Shown here: positions 9,679 through 19,984 of the stretch, one piece after another
Position numbering within the stretch: position 1 is the stretch's first letter
How the letters are laid out: each line of letters opens with the position of its first letter
Origin: Paracoccaceae bacterium
GTDB taxonomy: Bacteria; Pseudomonadota; Alphaproteobacteria; Rhodobacterales; Rhodobacteraceae
DNA: 64,000 bases
NCBI GenBank assembly: GCA_027489375.1
Contig: JAIXZW010000013.1
Coordinates: 310,001-374,000, forward strand
Direction of reading: 5' to 3'
Program-made: the position numbers and the translations under genes
The notes under the pieces: model-generated
What the model was told of the DNA's origin: nothing
The model's database searches: none
The model's input: the letters and a program-made list of their open reading frames with translations, nothing else

Positions 9679-11082
9679 ATGTCCGATACCGCGAAGTCCA
9701 AAGCCGCCAACCAGATGTGGGGCGGGCGTTTCGCCGAAGGTCCCGATGCCATCATGACGGCGATCAACGCCTCCATCGGCTTCGACAAACGGCTCTACGC
9801 GCAGGATATCGCAGGCTCTCGCGCCCATGCGGCCATGCTCGCCGCCACAGGCATCCTGACCAATAAGGATGCCGAGGCGATCGGGAAAGGGCTTCTCACG
9901 GTCTTGTCAGAGATCGAGGGCGGGAATTTCCCCTTCCGCACCGATCTCGAAGACATCCACATGAACGTCGAGGCGCGGCTGAAAGAGATCATCGGCGAAC
10001 CCGCAGGCCGCCTGCACACGGCGCGGTCGCGCAACGATCAGGTGGCGGTGGACTTCCGTCTCTGGGTCCGCGACCAGTGCGATGCCGCCATTTCCGGCCT
10101 GACCGCGCTGATGCAGGCCTTTCTGGCGCAGGCCGAAGCGGGGGCCGACTGGGTCATGCCGGGCTTCACGCACCTGCAAACCGCGCAGCCCGTGACATGG
10201 GGCCATCACATGATGGCCTATGTCGAGATGCTGGGCCGCGACCGTTCGCGCTTCATCGACGCCCGCGCGCGGATGAACGAATGCCCGCTGGGGGCGGCGG
10301 CGCTGGCCGGAACCTCCTTCCCCATCGACCGCTTCGCCACGGCGCAGGCGCTCGGCTTCGACCGGCCGACGGCGAACAGCCTCGATTCGGTGTCCGACCG
10401 CGACTTCGCGCTCGAATTCCTCTCGGCCTCGTCGATCTGCGCCATGCACCTGTCGCGCTTCGCCGAAGAGCTGGTGATCTGGTCCTCGGCCCAGTTCCGC
10501 TTCGTGCGGCTGTCGGACAAGTGGACGACCGGATCGTCGATCATGCCGCAGAAGAAGAACCCGGATGCAGCGGAACTGCTGCGGGCGAAGCTCGGCCGCA
10601 TCCTTGGCGCGACCGTGGCGCTTTTCACCATCATGAAGGGTCTGGCGCTGACCTATTCCAAGGACATGCAAGAGGACAAGGAACAGGTCTTCGACGCCGC
10701 CGACACGCTGATGCTGGCGCTGGCCGCCATGACGGGCATGGTCAGCGACATGACCGCCAACCGCGCCGTTCTGGCGCGGGCCGCCGCCTCGGGCTTTTCC
10801 ACCGCGACCGACCTTGCCGACTGGCTGGTGCGTGCGCTCGGCCTGCCGTTCCGCGATGCACACCACGTGACGGGAACGCTGGTGGCGATGGCCGAGAAAA
10901 AGGGCTGCGACCTGCCCGACCTGACGCTGGCTGACATGCAATCCGTCCATGCGGGCATCACCGCCGAAGTGTTCGACGTGCTCGGCGTGGAAAACTCGGT
11001 CCGCTCGCGCACCTCGTACGGCGGCACGGCGCCCGATCAGGTGCGGGCACAGGTGGCCCGCTGGCAAGCTGCGCTGGCCTGA
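9679..11082 (+). CDS. argH: Argininosuccinate lyase
   Basis: [47 protein letters not shown]. Confidence 0.98.
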   Translation: MSDTAKSKAANQMWGGRFAEGPDAIMTAINASIGFDKRLYAQDIAGSRAHAAMLAATGILTNKDAEAIGKGLLTVLSEIEGGNFPFRTDLEDIHMNVEARLKEIIGEPAGRLHTARSRNDQVAVDFRLWVRDQCDAAISGLTALMQAFLAQAEAGADWVMPGFTHLQTAQPVTWGHHMMAYVEMLGRDRSRFIDARARMNECPLGAAALAGTSFPIDRFATAQALGFDRPTANSLDSVSDRDFALEFLSASSICAMHLSRFAEELVIWSSAQFRFVRLSDKWTTGSSIMPQKKNPDAAELLRAKLGRILGATVALFTIMKGLALTYSKDMQEDKEQVFDAADTLMLALAAMTGMVSDMTANRAVLARAAASGFSTATDLADWLVRALGLPFRDAHHVTGTLVAMAEKKGCDLPDLTLADMQSVHAGITAEVFDVLGVENSVRSRTSYGGTAPDQVRAQVARWQAALA

Positions 11083-11139
11083 TTTCCCTTGGCGCGGCGG
11101 GGACAGCCGCCTATCCTGCCCCGACGCCCCATATCGGAG

Positions 11140-11268
11140 ATGCCCGTGAAACCGCTGTTGCTCCTCGTGCTGTTCACCCTTGCCGCCTGCGGTGCCGACG
11201 GCGCCCCCGAGACGCCCAAGACCGGCGCCACGCTCGACGGCGAGGTAAGCATCGGCGTGCAGGGCTAA
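11140..11268 (+). CDS. Small lipoprotein (42 aa), LptM/LPAM_2-like, between argH and lysA
   Basis: MPVKPLLLLVLFTLAACGADGAPETPKTGATLDGEVSIGVQG*, lipobox LAAC; shorter than the ORF-track cutoff. Confidence 0.75.
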   Translation: MPVKPLLLLVLFTLAACGADGAPETPKTGATLDGEVSIGVQG

Positions 11269-11351
11269 GAAGCAGGCCGCCGCCATCGAATTGCACGAAC
11301 CGCCGCATCTGCTATAGCGCATCGGCGGATGACAGGCAGGGAACGGGTGCG

Positions 11352-12617
11352 ATGGATCACTTCCTTTACAAGAACGGCACCCTTCATGCCGAAGACGTTC
11401 CCCTGACCGACATCGCGGCACAGGTCGGCACGCCGTTCTACGTCTATTCCGCCGCCACCCTGACGCGCCACTACCACCTGTTCACCGAGGCGCTCTCTCC
11501 GCTTCCCCACATGGTCTGCTTCGCCATCAAGTCGCTGTCCAACGTGGCGGTGCTGAAGCTTCTGGGCGACCTTGGCGCGGGCATGGATGTCGTCTCGGGC
11601 GGCGAATACCGCCGCGCCCGTGCGGCGGGCGTGCCGGGGGACCGCATCGTCTTTTCCGGCGTCGGCAAAACGCGCGAGGAGATGCGGCTCGCCCTCACCG
11701 GCGGCATCCGGCAATTCAACGTGGAAAGCGAACCCGAACTCCGCGCCCTGTCCGAAGTCGCCACCTCGCTCGGCCTGACCGCGCCCATCACCATCCGCGT
11801 CAACCCCGATGTGGATGCCAAGACCCATGCCAAGATCGCCACGGGCAAATCCGAAAACAAATTCGGCATCCCCATCGCCCGCGCCCGCGAAGTCTATGCC
11901 GAAGCCGCATCCCTGCCGGGGATCGAGGTGATCGGCGTCGATGTCCACATCGGCAGCCAGCTCACCGACCTCGCCCCGTTCGAGGCCGCTTACCTCAAGG
12001 TCGCAGACCTGACCCGCCAGCTTCGCGCCGACGGCCACAACATCCGCCGCCTCGACCTTGGTGGCGGTTTGGGCATTCCCTACACCCGCTCCAACGAAGC
12101 CCCGCCCCTGCCGATGGATTACGGCGCGCTCATCAAGCGCACCGTGGGCGATCTGGGCTGCGAGATCGAGATCGAACCCGGTCGCCTGATTTCCGGCAAC
12201 GCAGGTCTGCTCGTATCGTCCGTCATCTACGTCAAGAATGGCGAGGGGCGCGATTTCCTGATCCTCGACGCCGCGATGAACGATCTTGTCCGCCCGTCGA
12301 TGTATGACGCGCATCACGATATCGTCCCTGTCATCGAACCCGCCGCCGCCACCGAAGCCGCGGTTTACGATGTGGTCGGCCCGGTCTGCGAAACAGGCGA
12401 CACCTTTGCCAAGGCCCGCCCCGTCGCCCCGATGGCCGAGGGCGATCTGGTCGCCTTCCGTTCGGCGGGGGCTTACGGCGCGGTGATGGCCTCGGAATAC
12501 AACACCCGCCCGCTCGTGCCCGAGGTGCTGGTGAAAGGGGATCACTTCGCCGTCATTCGCCAAAGACCGAGCTTTGACGAAATCCTGAACCGCGATACCA
12601 TTCCTGAATGGTTGTAA
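11352..12617 (+). CDS. lysA: Diaminopimelate decarboxylase
   Basis: PFYVYSAATLTRHY; FAIKSLSNVAVLKLLGDLGAGMDVVSGGE; GPVCETGDTFA. Confidence 0.97.
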   Translation: MDHFLYKNGTLHAEDVPLTDIAAQVGTPFYVYSAATLTRHYHLFTEALSPLPHMVCFAIKSLSNVAVLKLLGDLGAGMDVVSGGEYRRARAAGVPGDRIVFSGVGKTREEMRLALTGGIRQFNVESEPELRALSEVATSLGLTAPITIRVNPDVDAKTHAKIATGKSENKFGIPIARAREVYAEAASLPGIEVIGVDVHIGSQLTDLAPFEAAYLKVADLTRQLRADGHNIRRLDLGGGLGIPYTRSNEAPPLPMDYGALIKRTVGDLGCEIEIEPGRLISGNAGLLVSSVIYVKNGEGRDFLILDAAMNDLVRPSMYDAHHDIVPVIEPAAATEAAVYDVVGPVCETGDTFAKARPVAPMAEGDLVAFRSAGAYGAVMASEYNTRPLVPEVLVKGDHFAVIRQRPSFDEILNRDTIPEWL

Positions 12618-12658
12618 GCCGGTCGGCCCGTCGGGGGCCGCCGGAACGGCGGAGGCCG

Positions 12659-15112
12659 ATGACGGAAGACGACGCCAGCATCTTCAAGACCATAGCCCGC
12701 CCCCTCCGGCTTACGCTTCTGGGGATGTGGGCTGAACGTCTTGTGCGGGCTTTCTGGCCGCTGTGGTCGGTGCTGATCGCCACGCTTTCGGCGCTCGCCT
12801 TCGGTTTGCAGGATGTGCTGCCCATCGAAATCGCATGGCCCGCGGTGATTCTGGCAGGGCTTGCCGCCCTCGGCTTCCTGTGGCGCGGGGCACGGGCCTT
12901 CCGCCGCCCCTCGCGGACCGAGGCGCTGATCCGGCTGGACCAGCGCCTGCCCGGACGCCCCCTTGCCGCGCTGACCGATACGCAGGCGGTGGGGATCGAC
13001 GACCCCGCATCGCTTGCCGTATGGCAGGCGCACCGCGCCCGCATGGCCGCCCGCACGGCCAAGGCCCACGCGGTGGAACCCGACCTCCGCCTTGCCAGCC
13101 GCGACCCCTTTGCCTTGCGCTACGTGGCGCTGACCGCATTCGTCATGGCGCTGATGTTCGGCTCGCTCTGGCGCGTCACATCGGTCGAAGCGCTCGCCCC
13201 AGGCTCTGCCGCGAACATCGCCGCCGGTCCCACATGGGAAGGCTGGGCGCAGCCCCCCGCCTATACCGGCAAGCCGACGGTCTATCTGAACGAGGTGGAG
13301 CAAGGCACGCTCGACCTCCCCGTCGGAACCCGCTTGCAATTCCGCCTGTACGGCGAGGTGGGCGATCTGACACTGTCGGAAACCGTCTCGCAACGCACCG
13401 AGGTTCCGCCCGCCTCGCAATCGCTGCACGATTTCGTCCTGCGCCAGTCGGGCAGGGTTTCGGTCGACGGGGCCGGTGGCCGCGCCTGGGATTTCACCGC
13501 CATTCCCGACGCCTCTCCCGCCGTCAGCGCGGACAAGACCCTGGAACGGCAGGCGGACGGCAAGCTCAAGCAGAAGTTCACCGCCAAGGACGATTACGGC
13601 ATCGCCAAGGGCGAGGTGAGCATCGCCCTCGACCTTGGCGCCGTGCAGCGTGTCTATGGCCTTACGATCGACCCCGAACCCCGTGAGCCTGCGATCCTCG
13701 ACTTGCCGCTTCCGGTTCACGGCAGCCGCGCCGATTTCACCGAGACCCTGATCGACGACCTGTCGAAACACCCCTTCGCGAACCTGCCCGTGACCATGAC
13801 CTACACGGTCACGGACGCCGCGAACCAGACGGGCCGTGCCGAACCGCTGCACGCCGTCCTGCCCGGAAAGCGCTTTTTCGACCCCTTCGCCGCAGCTCTG
13901 ATCGAAATGCGCCGCGACATCCTCTGGAACCGCGCCAACGCGCCCGCCGTGGCGCAGGTGCTCAGGGCCGTGACCAACCGCCCCGAAGACCTCGTCCGCA
14001 ACCAGCGCGCCTTCCAGCGTTTGCGCAAGCTGATGGGCGACCTCGACGCGCAGGCCGCAAGCCTGACGCCCGAAACCCGCGACTCGATGGCCGAGGAACT
14101 CTGGCAGATCGCGCTGATGGTGGACGAAGGCGACCTTGCCTCCGCTCTCGAAAACCTGCGCCGTGCGCAGGACCGTCTGGACGAGGCGATCCGGAACGGG
14201 GCCGACAAATCGGAAATCGACCAGCTCATGAAAGAGCTGCGGCAGGCCATGAACGACTACATGCGCCAGCTTGCGCAGGAAGCGGACAAGAACCCCGACC
14301 AGCAGCAGCCGGACACGCAGGGCATGCAGATGTCGGCCGACCAGCTTCAGCAGATGCTCGACGAACTGCAAAAGCTGATGGAAGAGGGCAAGACCGCCGA
14401 AGCGCAGCAGTTGATGGAGCTGCTCCGCCAGTTGATGGAAAACATGCAGGTGGTGCAGGGTCAGGGGCAAGGACAGGGTCAGGGCGGCCCCGGCCAGCAG
14501 GCGATGCGCGATCTTCAGGACACGCTGCGCAACCAGCAGGGACTGTCCGACGATGCCTTCCGCGACCTGCAGCAAGGACCCGAGGGCGAAGGCGAAGGAA
14601 CGGGCCAGGACGGCCAAAGCCTTGCCGACCGTCAGCGCGAGTTGCGCGACAGGTTGGGCCAGTTGCAGGACGGCCAGCTTCCCGGCGACGGCAACGAACA
14701 GGGCGAGGAGGGCCGCCGCCAACTCGACCGCGCGGGTCGTGCGATGGACGAAGCCGAGGATGCGCTGCGTGACGGCGACCTGCCCCGCGCCCTCGACCTT
14801 CAGGCCGAGGCGATGGAAGCGATGCGCGACGGCATGCAGTCCTTCGGCGATGCCCTGGCCGAAAACCGGCGTCAGGGCGATGCGTCGCAGGGCGAGGAAT
14901 TCGGTCAGGCCGATCCCAACGGCCAGCGCGACCCGCTTGGCCGCGAACCGGGCAATTCGGCGCGCATCGGGTCGGATCGCAACATGCTTCAGGGGCAGGA
15001 TGTCTACCGCCACGCACAAGACCTGCTGGACGAGATCCGCCGCCGCTCGGGCGAACAGGCGCGGCCCGAAGGCGAACGCGATTATCTGCGCCGCCTGCTC
15101 GACATGTTCTGA
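12659..15112 (+). CDS. TIGR02302/DUF4175 family protein, N-terminal TM plus long Gln/Gly-rich coiled region
   Basis: MTEDDASIFKTIARPLRLTLLGMWAERLVRAFWPLWSVL...; GQGQGQGQGGPGQQAMRDLQDTLRNQQGLSDDAFRDLQQ. Confidence 0.8.
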   Translation: MTEDDASIFKTIARPLRLTLLGMWAERLVRAFWPLWSVLIATLSALAFGLQDVLPIEIAWPAVILAGLAALGFLWRGARAFRRPSRTEALIRLDQRLPGRPLAALTDTQAVGIDDPASLAVWQAHRARMAARTAKAHAVEPDLRLASRDPFALRYVALTAFVMALMFGSLWRVTSVEALAPGSAANIAAGPTWEGWAQPPAYTGKPTVYLNEVEQGTLDLPVGTRLQFRLYGEVGDLTLSETVSQRTEVPPASQSLHDFVLRQSGRVSVDGAGGRAWDFTAIPDASPAVSADKTLERQADGKLKQKFTAKDDYGIAKGEVSIALDLGAVQRVYGLTIDPEPREPAILDLPLPVHGSRADFTETLIDDLSKHPFANLPVTMTYTVTDAANQTGRAEPLHAVLPGKRFFDPFAAALIEMRRDILWNRANAPAVAQVLRAVTNRPEDLVRNQRAFQRLRKLMGDLDAQAASLTPETRDSMAEELWQIALMVDEGDLASALENLRRAQDRLDEAIRNGADKSEIDQLMKELRQAMNDYMRQLAQEADKNPDQQQPDTQGMQMSADQLQQMLDELQKLMEEGKTAEAQQLMELLRQLMENMQVVQGQGQGQGQGGPGQQAMRDLQDTLRNQQGLSDDAFRDLQQGPEGEGEGTGQDGQSLADRQRELRDRLGQLQDGQLPGDGNEQGEEGRRQLDRAGRAMDEAEDALRDGDLPRALDLQAEAMEAMRDGMQSFGDALAENRRQGDASQGEEFGQADPNGQRDPLGREPGNSARIGSDRNMLQGQDVYRHAQDLLDEIRRRSGEQARPEGERDYLRRLLDMF

Positions 15113-15113
15113 C

Positions 15114-15917
15114 CTAGCCGCCCTTCGTCAGGTCGCGGATCACCGCAGTCGCCTGCCGCATCGCGCCATCGAGCCAAAGCCTGCCCGCATCGACCAGATG
15201 CACATAGCTCTCCAGCGCTCCCTTGGCGGCAGGCAGTTCCGCGCCGATCTGCGGTGCCATCGCATAGGCACCCGCCCCGACCGCCGCAAGCAACATGGCA
15301 AGCACGAAACCGCTGCGGAACCCGCTGCGGGTGGCGGGTTCGTCACGCCCGGCATCGTCTCCCTCGGCCCCGCCCGCGCGGAGGGACGAGTTGATTTCCT
15401 CGATATCGGGCAACAGGCCGCGCCGCGACGTGCCCTTTGCCGCTGTCGCGGCCGCCACCGCCTCTGCCTCTGCCTCAACCGGCGGGGCGGCGGCGGGCGC
15501 CGGATCGACCGGAATCCCCTTGAGCTTTGCAATCCTGCGCGCCGCAGCCGCTGCCAGCCCGGACCCGCCCTCGGGCGGGGACAGCGGCATTTCGGTCTGC
15601 GTCTCGATCGCGGTCGTCCCTTCGGCGCGGCGGGCGGCGGCCTCGCGCTCGGCCTCCTCGCGCAGGACGGCCATCAGGCTTTCGTCAAGCGGTCGGCGCG
15701 GCGGAGCGGCGGGTTCCGGCCCCTGCGGCGCGGCGACGGCGGCTGCGGGAACGGCACCGAACAGCGCCTCCTCCTCGTCCATCGCCGCTTCGACCTCGGC
15801 GGGAAGCTGGAACCATGCATGCCCGCAATTGGAACATTGCACGTCGCGCCCCCCGTCGGGGATCGCGGCATCATCCACTTCATACTCGGCGTCACAATTC
15901 GGACAGATCAGGCGCAT
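15114..15917 (-). CDS. MJ0042-type zinc-ribbon domain protein with one C-terminal TM segment
   Basis: MRLICPNCDAEYEVDDAAIPDGGRDVQCSNCGHAWFQ. Confidence 0.85.
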   Translation of the reverse strand: MRLICPNCDAEYEVDDAAIPDGGRDVQCSNCGHAWFQLPAEVEAAMDEEEALFGAVPAAAVAAPQGPEPAAPPRRPLDESLMAVLREEAEREAAARRAEGTTAIETQTEMPLSPPEGGSGLAAAAARRIAKLKGIPVDPAPAAAPPVEAEAEAVAAATAAKGTSRRGLLPDIEEINSSLRAGGAEGDDAGRDEPATRSGFRSGFVLAMLLAAVGAGAYAMAPQIGAELPAAKGALESYVHLVDAGRLWLDGAMRQATAVIRDLTKGG

Positions 15918-16074
15918 TCCGTCATGGTCCCCACGGATTCGGGCTTGGCATTTCCGCCTTGACCCGATCCACCCTGTTTTACATACCCCACGGCGGCAAC
16001 CGGTCCCACCCCGATTGCAACCATCACCACCTTGGGCAATGCTGCGCCCGCAAGCAAGGGCAGATGAGGCTTCC

Positions 16075-16746
16075 GTGATCGCGTTTGACAATGTCGCCTA
16101 CAACTACGGCGGAGGCGAGCTTTTGTCCGAGGTCAATCTCCGCCTCGCGCCGGGGTCGTTCCACTTCCTGACCGGCCCCTCCGGCGCGGGCAAGACCACG
16201 CTGCTGAAACTCGCCTATGCCGAACTTCTGCCCACCGCAGGCCATGTCACGATCTTCGGCAACGACGTGCGCAGCCTTGGACGGAATGACGTTGCCCTGA
16301 CACGCCGCCGCATCGGGGTGGTGCATCAGGACGTGCAATTCCTCGACCACCTGCCGCTGGCGGCGAATGTCTCGCTCCCCCTGACGGTATCGGGAAAGCA
16401 GGGCAATCCGCGTGACCTGAGCGATCTTTTGCAATGGGTGGGCCTCGGCAAGCTTGCGGATGCGCTGCCGCCCTCGCTGTCGGGGGGGGAACGGCAACGT
16501 GCCGCCCTTGCACGGGCCATCATCATGGGGCCGGATGTCATTCTGGCCGACGAACCGACAGGCAACCTCGACTGGGAGATGTCGCTGCGCCTGCTGACGC
16601 TGCTGGCCGAGTTGAACCGCATGGGCAAGACGATCCTTGTCGCCACCCACGACCTCAACCTCATCCGTCAGGCCAAGGCGCAGGTTGCCGCCCGCGTGCT
16701 GCGCATCCGCAACCGGCGCATCCAGCTTGCGGGGGCCGACCTGTGA
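16075..16746 (+). CDS. ftsE: Cell division ATP-binding protein FtsE (GTG start)
   Basis: Walker A GPSGAGKTT, LSGGERQRAALARAI, VILADEPTGNLD; followed by ftsX. Confidence 0.92.
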   Translation: MIAFDNVAYNYGGGELLSEVNLRLAPGSFHFLTGPSGAGKTTLLKLAYAELLPTAGHVTIFGNDVRSLGRNDVALTRRRIGVVHQDVQFLDHLPLAANVSLPLTVSGKQGNPRDLSDLLQWVGLGKLADALPPSLSGGERQRAALARAIIMGPDVILADEPTGNLDWEMSLRLLTLLAELNRMGKTILVATHDLNLIRQAKAQVAARVLRIRNRRIQLAGADL

Positions 16747-17639
16747 TCTCCGCTCTGAAAATCCTGCTCCTCTCCGACCGTCAGGCCGACCGCGTCGTTC
16801 CGCCCACGGGCCATACCGCATGGCTCACGACCTTTACCGCCGCAGCCATGACCTTCCTCGCCGTCTTTGCGCTGGCCCTGTCGCTTGCCTCGGGCCGCCT
16901 TGCCGCCCGCTGGTCGGACGCGCTGGCGAACACCGCCACCATCCGCATCTCGGCCCCGCCCGACCAGATGAAACAGCAGACCGATGCCGTGCTTGCCGTG
17001 CTCAACACCACGCCCGGCATCGCCTCGGCCCGTGCGCTGACCGATGACGAGCAGCGCAAACTCCTGTCGCCGTGGTTCGGCCCCGACCTGCCGGTCGAGG
17101 CCTTGCCGCTGCCGCGCCTCGTCGAAGTGACCGAGGACGACGCGGGCTATGACAGCGAAGGTCTGCGCCAGCGCCTGCTTGCAGAAGCGCCCGGCGCGGT
17201 GCTGGACGACCATACCCGCTGGCGCCGCCCCCTCGCCACCGCCGCGGCACGGCTGAACCTGCTTGGCGGGCTGTCGATCCTGCTCATCGCCGCCACGATG
17301 GCCGCCATGATCACCCTCGCCGCCAACGCAGCCCTTGCCGCCAATGCCCAGGTGATCCGCGTGCTCCGCCTTGTCGGCGCACAGGACGATTACATCGCAG
17401 CCGCCTTCGTCCGCCGCTTCACCCTTCGCAGCGTCGCGGGCGCGCTGATCGGCGCGGGGCTGGGCATGATCGGCGTCGCACTCCTTCCGCCGGTGGACGA
17501 GGCGGGCGGCTTCCTCACCGGTCTGGGATTTCAGGGCGCGGGCTGGCTGCTGCCGCTCGTCCTGCCCCCCTTGGCGGGCGTCGTCGCGCTCTTCGCGACC
17601 CGCGCCGCCGCGTTCCGCAAATTGCGAGAGGTGCAATGA
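16743..17639 (+). CDS. ftsX: Cell division permease FtsX-like (GTG start)
   Basis: 4-TM permease overlapping the ftsE stop; VIRVLRLVGAQDDYIAAAFVRRFTLRS. Confidence 0.9.
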   Translation: MISALKILLLSDRQADRVVPPTGHTAWLTTFTAAAMTFLAVFALALSLASGRLAARWSDALANTATIRISAPPDQMKQQTDAVLAVLNTTPGIASARALTDDEQRKLLSPWFGPDLPVEALPLPRLVEVTEDDAGYDSEGLRQRLLAEAPGAVLDDHTRWRRPLATAAARLNLLGGLSILLIAATMAAMITLAANAALAANAQVIRVLRLVGAQDDYIAAAFVRRFTLRSVAGALIGAGLGMIGVALLPPVDEAGGFLTGLGFQGAGWLLPLVLPPLAGVVALFATRAAAFRKLREVQ

Positions 17640-18367
17640 AGAACCCGTTCCGATGGCTCCTGTCGCTCGTCTTCATCGCGCAGATGTATCTGGCGATGCT
17701 GGTGCTCGCGCTCGTCTTCCTGGTTCCCGCGATCCTGTCGCGCGATGGTGCCTGGGCGGGTGTCCACACCTATTGCCGCTGGGTCCGCTTCACCGCCCGC
17801 ATCCTCGTCGGTCTCCGCTCCGAAATCCGCGGCGAGGTGCCGGAGGGAGAGGTGCTCATCGCGTCGAAACACCAAAGCTTCTTCGACATCATCCTGATCT
17901 GCTCGGCTGTCCCGCGCCCGAAATTCGTGATGAAGAAAGAACTGAAATGGGCGCCGCTCCTCGGCTGGTATGCTCTGCGCATCGGCTGCATTCCCGTTGA
18001 TCGCGGCAAGAAAGGCCGCGCCATCGCCGAAATGAAACGCGCCGTGGCCGAAGGGGCCAAGGTGCCGGGCCAGTTGATCATCTATCCCCAAGGCACCCGC
18101 GTCGCCCCCGGCGCTACCCTGCCCTACAAGGTGGGCACGGGCATCATCTACGCGCAGATGGGCAAGCCCTGCATTCCGGCGGCCACCAATGTGGGCGTGT
18201 TCTGGCCCCGCCACGGCATCCTGCGCAAGCCGGGCCTTGCGGTCGTGGAATTCCTGCCCGCCATCCCGCCGGGCAAGTCCATGTCCGATTTCATGGCCGA
18301 GATCGAAGCCGTGATCGAACCCGCCTCCGATCGTCTGATGCGCGACGCGGGCTTCAAGGGGCGCTGA
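17636..18367 (+). CDS. plsC: 1-acyl-sn-glycerol-3-phosphate acyltransferase
   Basis: IASKHQSFFDI (HX4D variant), YPQGTRVAPG. Confidence 0.92.
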   Translation: MKNPFRWLLSLVFIAQMYLAMLVLALVFLVPAILSRDGAWAGVHTYCRWVRFTARILVGLRSEIRGEVPEGEVLIASKHQSFFDIILICSAVPRPKFVMKKELKWAPLLGWYALRIGCIPVDRGKKGRAIAEMKRAVAEGAKVPGQLIIYPQGTRVAPGATLPYKVGTGIIYAQMGKPCIPAATNVGVFWPRHGILRKPGLAVVEFLPAIPPGKSMSDFMAEIEAVIEPASDRLMRDAGFKGR

Positions 18368-18375
18368 TCCCGCCC

Positions 18376-18397
18376 TTTCACCTTGGCCCAAATACTC
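18376..18397 (+). repeat. Copy of recurrent 3'-end motif TTTCACCTTGGCCCAAATACTC
   Basis: Matches 9067-9088 (TTTCACCTTTGCACAAATACTC) and, less exactly, 38994-39016. Confidence 0.5.
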
Positions 18398-18436
18398 ATT
18401 CTGCCGCGCCAGCCCTTCCCCGCGGGGTGGCATCCG

Positions 18437-19834
18437 TCACGCCTCGAACCGCGTCGCACCCCGCCGCTTTTCATCGACGGGCTGCGACAGCACCACCGCC
18501 TGATGCGCCCGCTGGTCACAGCCCTGACGCGGGCAGATGCGGCAGTTGATCCCCACCTCGGTCATCGCCGCGCCCGACACCGCGAATTGCTCGGCATAGC
18601 CGATCTCGGCGGCATGTTCGACCGCACAGCCCATCGCCACCGCCAGACGGTTGTCCTGCCGGTGCCGCGCCCAGGTCGGGCGGTCCACGGTGCGCGAAAA
18701 GACGAAGAACTGCGACCGGTCCGGCATCTCGACGAATTGCGGCACGATCCGCCCCGGCGTGCGGAAACTGGTGTGAACGTCCAGCCGCGGACAAGCCCCG
18801 CCATGTTCGGCCAGATGGAACCCCGTCGCGTTGAAGCGCTTCGTCACGTTCCCGCCCTTGTCGATCCGCATGAAGAAGAACGGCACCCCCTGCGCCCCTT
18901 CGCGCTGCAAGGTCGTGGCACGGTGGCAGGCCTGCTCGAAGCTGACCCCGAACCGCGTGGCGATATGGTCGAGGTCGTATTTCGTCGCCCGCGCCTCGGC
19001 GAGAAAGGCGTCATAGGGCATCAGCACCGCAGCGGCGAAATAGTTCGCCAATTCCACCCGCAACCGCGCCATCCCCCGCGCGTCCGAAATCCCTGACCGC
19101 ACGACCAGACTGTCCAGCAGCCCCCGCCGCTCCAGCAGCCCCGCCATATGCACAAGCTGGAATGTCCGGTTCGTGTGGTCCAGCGCTTCCGAAAGCAGGA
19201 TCTCGTGCCGCCCTTCGTCATATTGCCGCAGCGTGCCGGGCAAATCCTCGACCCGCACCAGCCGAACCACCACGCCGACCCGTTCGCGCAACCGCCGCTT
19301 CAGCGCCACGTAAATCTCGTCCGGCTCGACCTGCTGGCCCTCCCAGAACCCCTCCGCCGCCTCTTCCAGCTCGCGGAAGTGGTTCCGGTGCCGCCGGAAC
19401 TCGTTATGCACCGCCGCTTCCGGCGATGCGGCAAGCGATGGCGCCTCGCCTTCGGAAAGTGACAAAAGCTGATCCGTCGCCGCCTGATAGGCCCGGTGCA
19501 ACCGCAGGAAGGATGTCACAAGCGCAGGCGCATGGACGAGTGACGCCCGCATCTGTGTCAGGTCGGGCCGCACTTCGGCAAAAAGCGGGTCCTGCATCAC
19601 CGCCCGCAAATCGGCAAGCTGGCTGGTCCCGTCATCGTCCGCCAGATCGCGCCAATCGACGCCATAAACCTCGAACATCCGCAGCATCACCGCCACGGAC
19701 ACCGATCTTTCGTTATTTTCCAAAAGGTTGACATAGGACGCGCTGATCCCCAGCGCCTTTGCCATCTGCTGCTGCGTCTCGCCACGCTCCAGCCGCAAGC
19801 GGCGCAAATGCGGCCCGATGAAGGTTTTCTGCAT
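18437..19834 (-). CDS. ScfR/RamB-type XRE regulator with ImmA/IrrE-like and C-terminal Cys-rich (DUF2083-like) domains
   Basis: MQKTFIGPHLRRLRLERGETQQQMAKALGISASYVNLLENNERSVS; FQLVHMAGLLE; GINCRICPRQGCDQRA. Alternative start 19846. Confidence 0.85.
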   Translation of the reverse strand: MQKTFIGPHLRRLRLERGETQQQMAKALGISASYVNLLENNERSVSVAVMLRMFEVYGVDWRDLADDDGTSQLADLRAVMQDPLFAEVRPDLTQMRASLVHAPALVTSFLRLHRAYQAATDQLLSLSEGEAPSLAASPEAAVHNEFRRHRNHFRELEEAAEGFWEGQQVEPDEIYVALKRRLRERVGVVVRLVRVEDLPGTLRQYDEGRHEILLSEALDHTNRTFQLVHMAGLLERRGLLDSLVVRSGISDARGMARLRVELANYFAAAVLMPYDAFLAEARATKYDLDHIATRFGVSFEQACHRATTLQREGAQGVPFFFMRIDKGGNVTKRFNATGFHLAEHGGACPRLDVHTSFRTPGRIVPQFVEMPDRSQFFVFSRTVDRPTWARHRQDNRLAVAMGCAVEHAAEIGYAEQFAVSGAAMTEVGINCRICPRQGCDQRAHQAVVLSQPVDEKRRGATRFEA

Positions 19835-19862
19835 ACCGTCGCACACATTGCCCGTTTCGTTG

Positions 19863-19898
19863 TGTTTACAATATTACAAATTCTTCTATCTGTAAACA
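19863..19898. promoter_or_regulatory. Candidate operator between scfR-type gene and sgaA
   Basis: Inverted repeat TGTTTACA (19863-19870) / TGTAAACA (19891-19898) in an AT-rich island. Confidence 0.5.
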
Positions 19899-19984
19899 TT
19901 CGCACTCACAGCGAAACCCGCTTTCATTTTGCACAAATTCTCATCGGTGCCAGAACGCTTTCAACCAGCGGGAGGACACGCGAC

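Noticed and set aside
14456-14490. GQGQGQGQGGPG tract as a mobile or regulatory repeat
   Set aside because: Simple low-complexity coding sequence inside DUF4175, expected for the family
12542-15019. 825-aa minus-strand ORF opposite DUF4175
   Set aside because: Mirror frame of a high-GC gene with biased third positions; no recognisable domains
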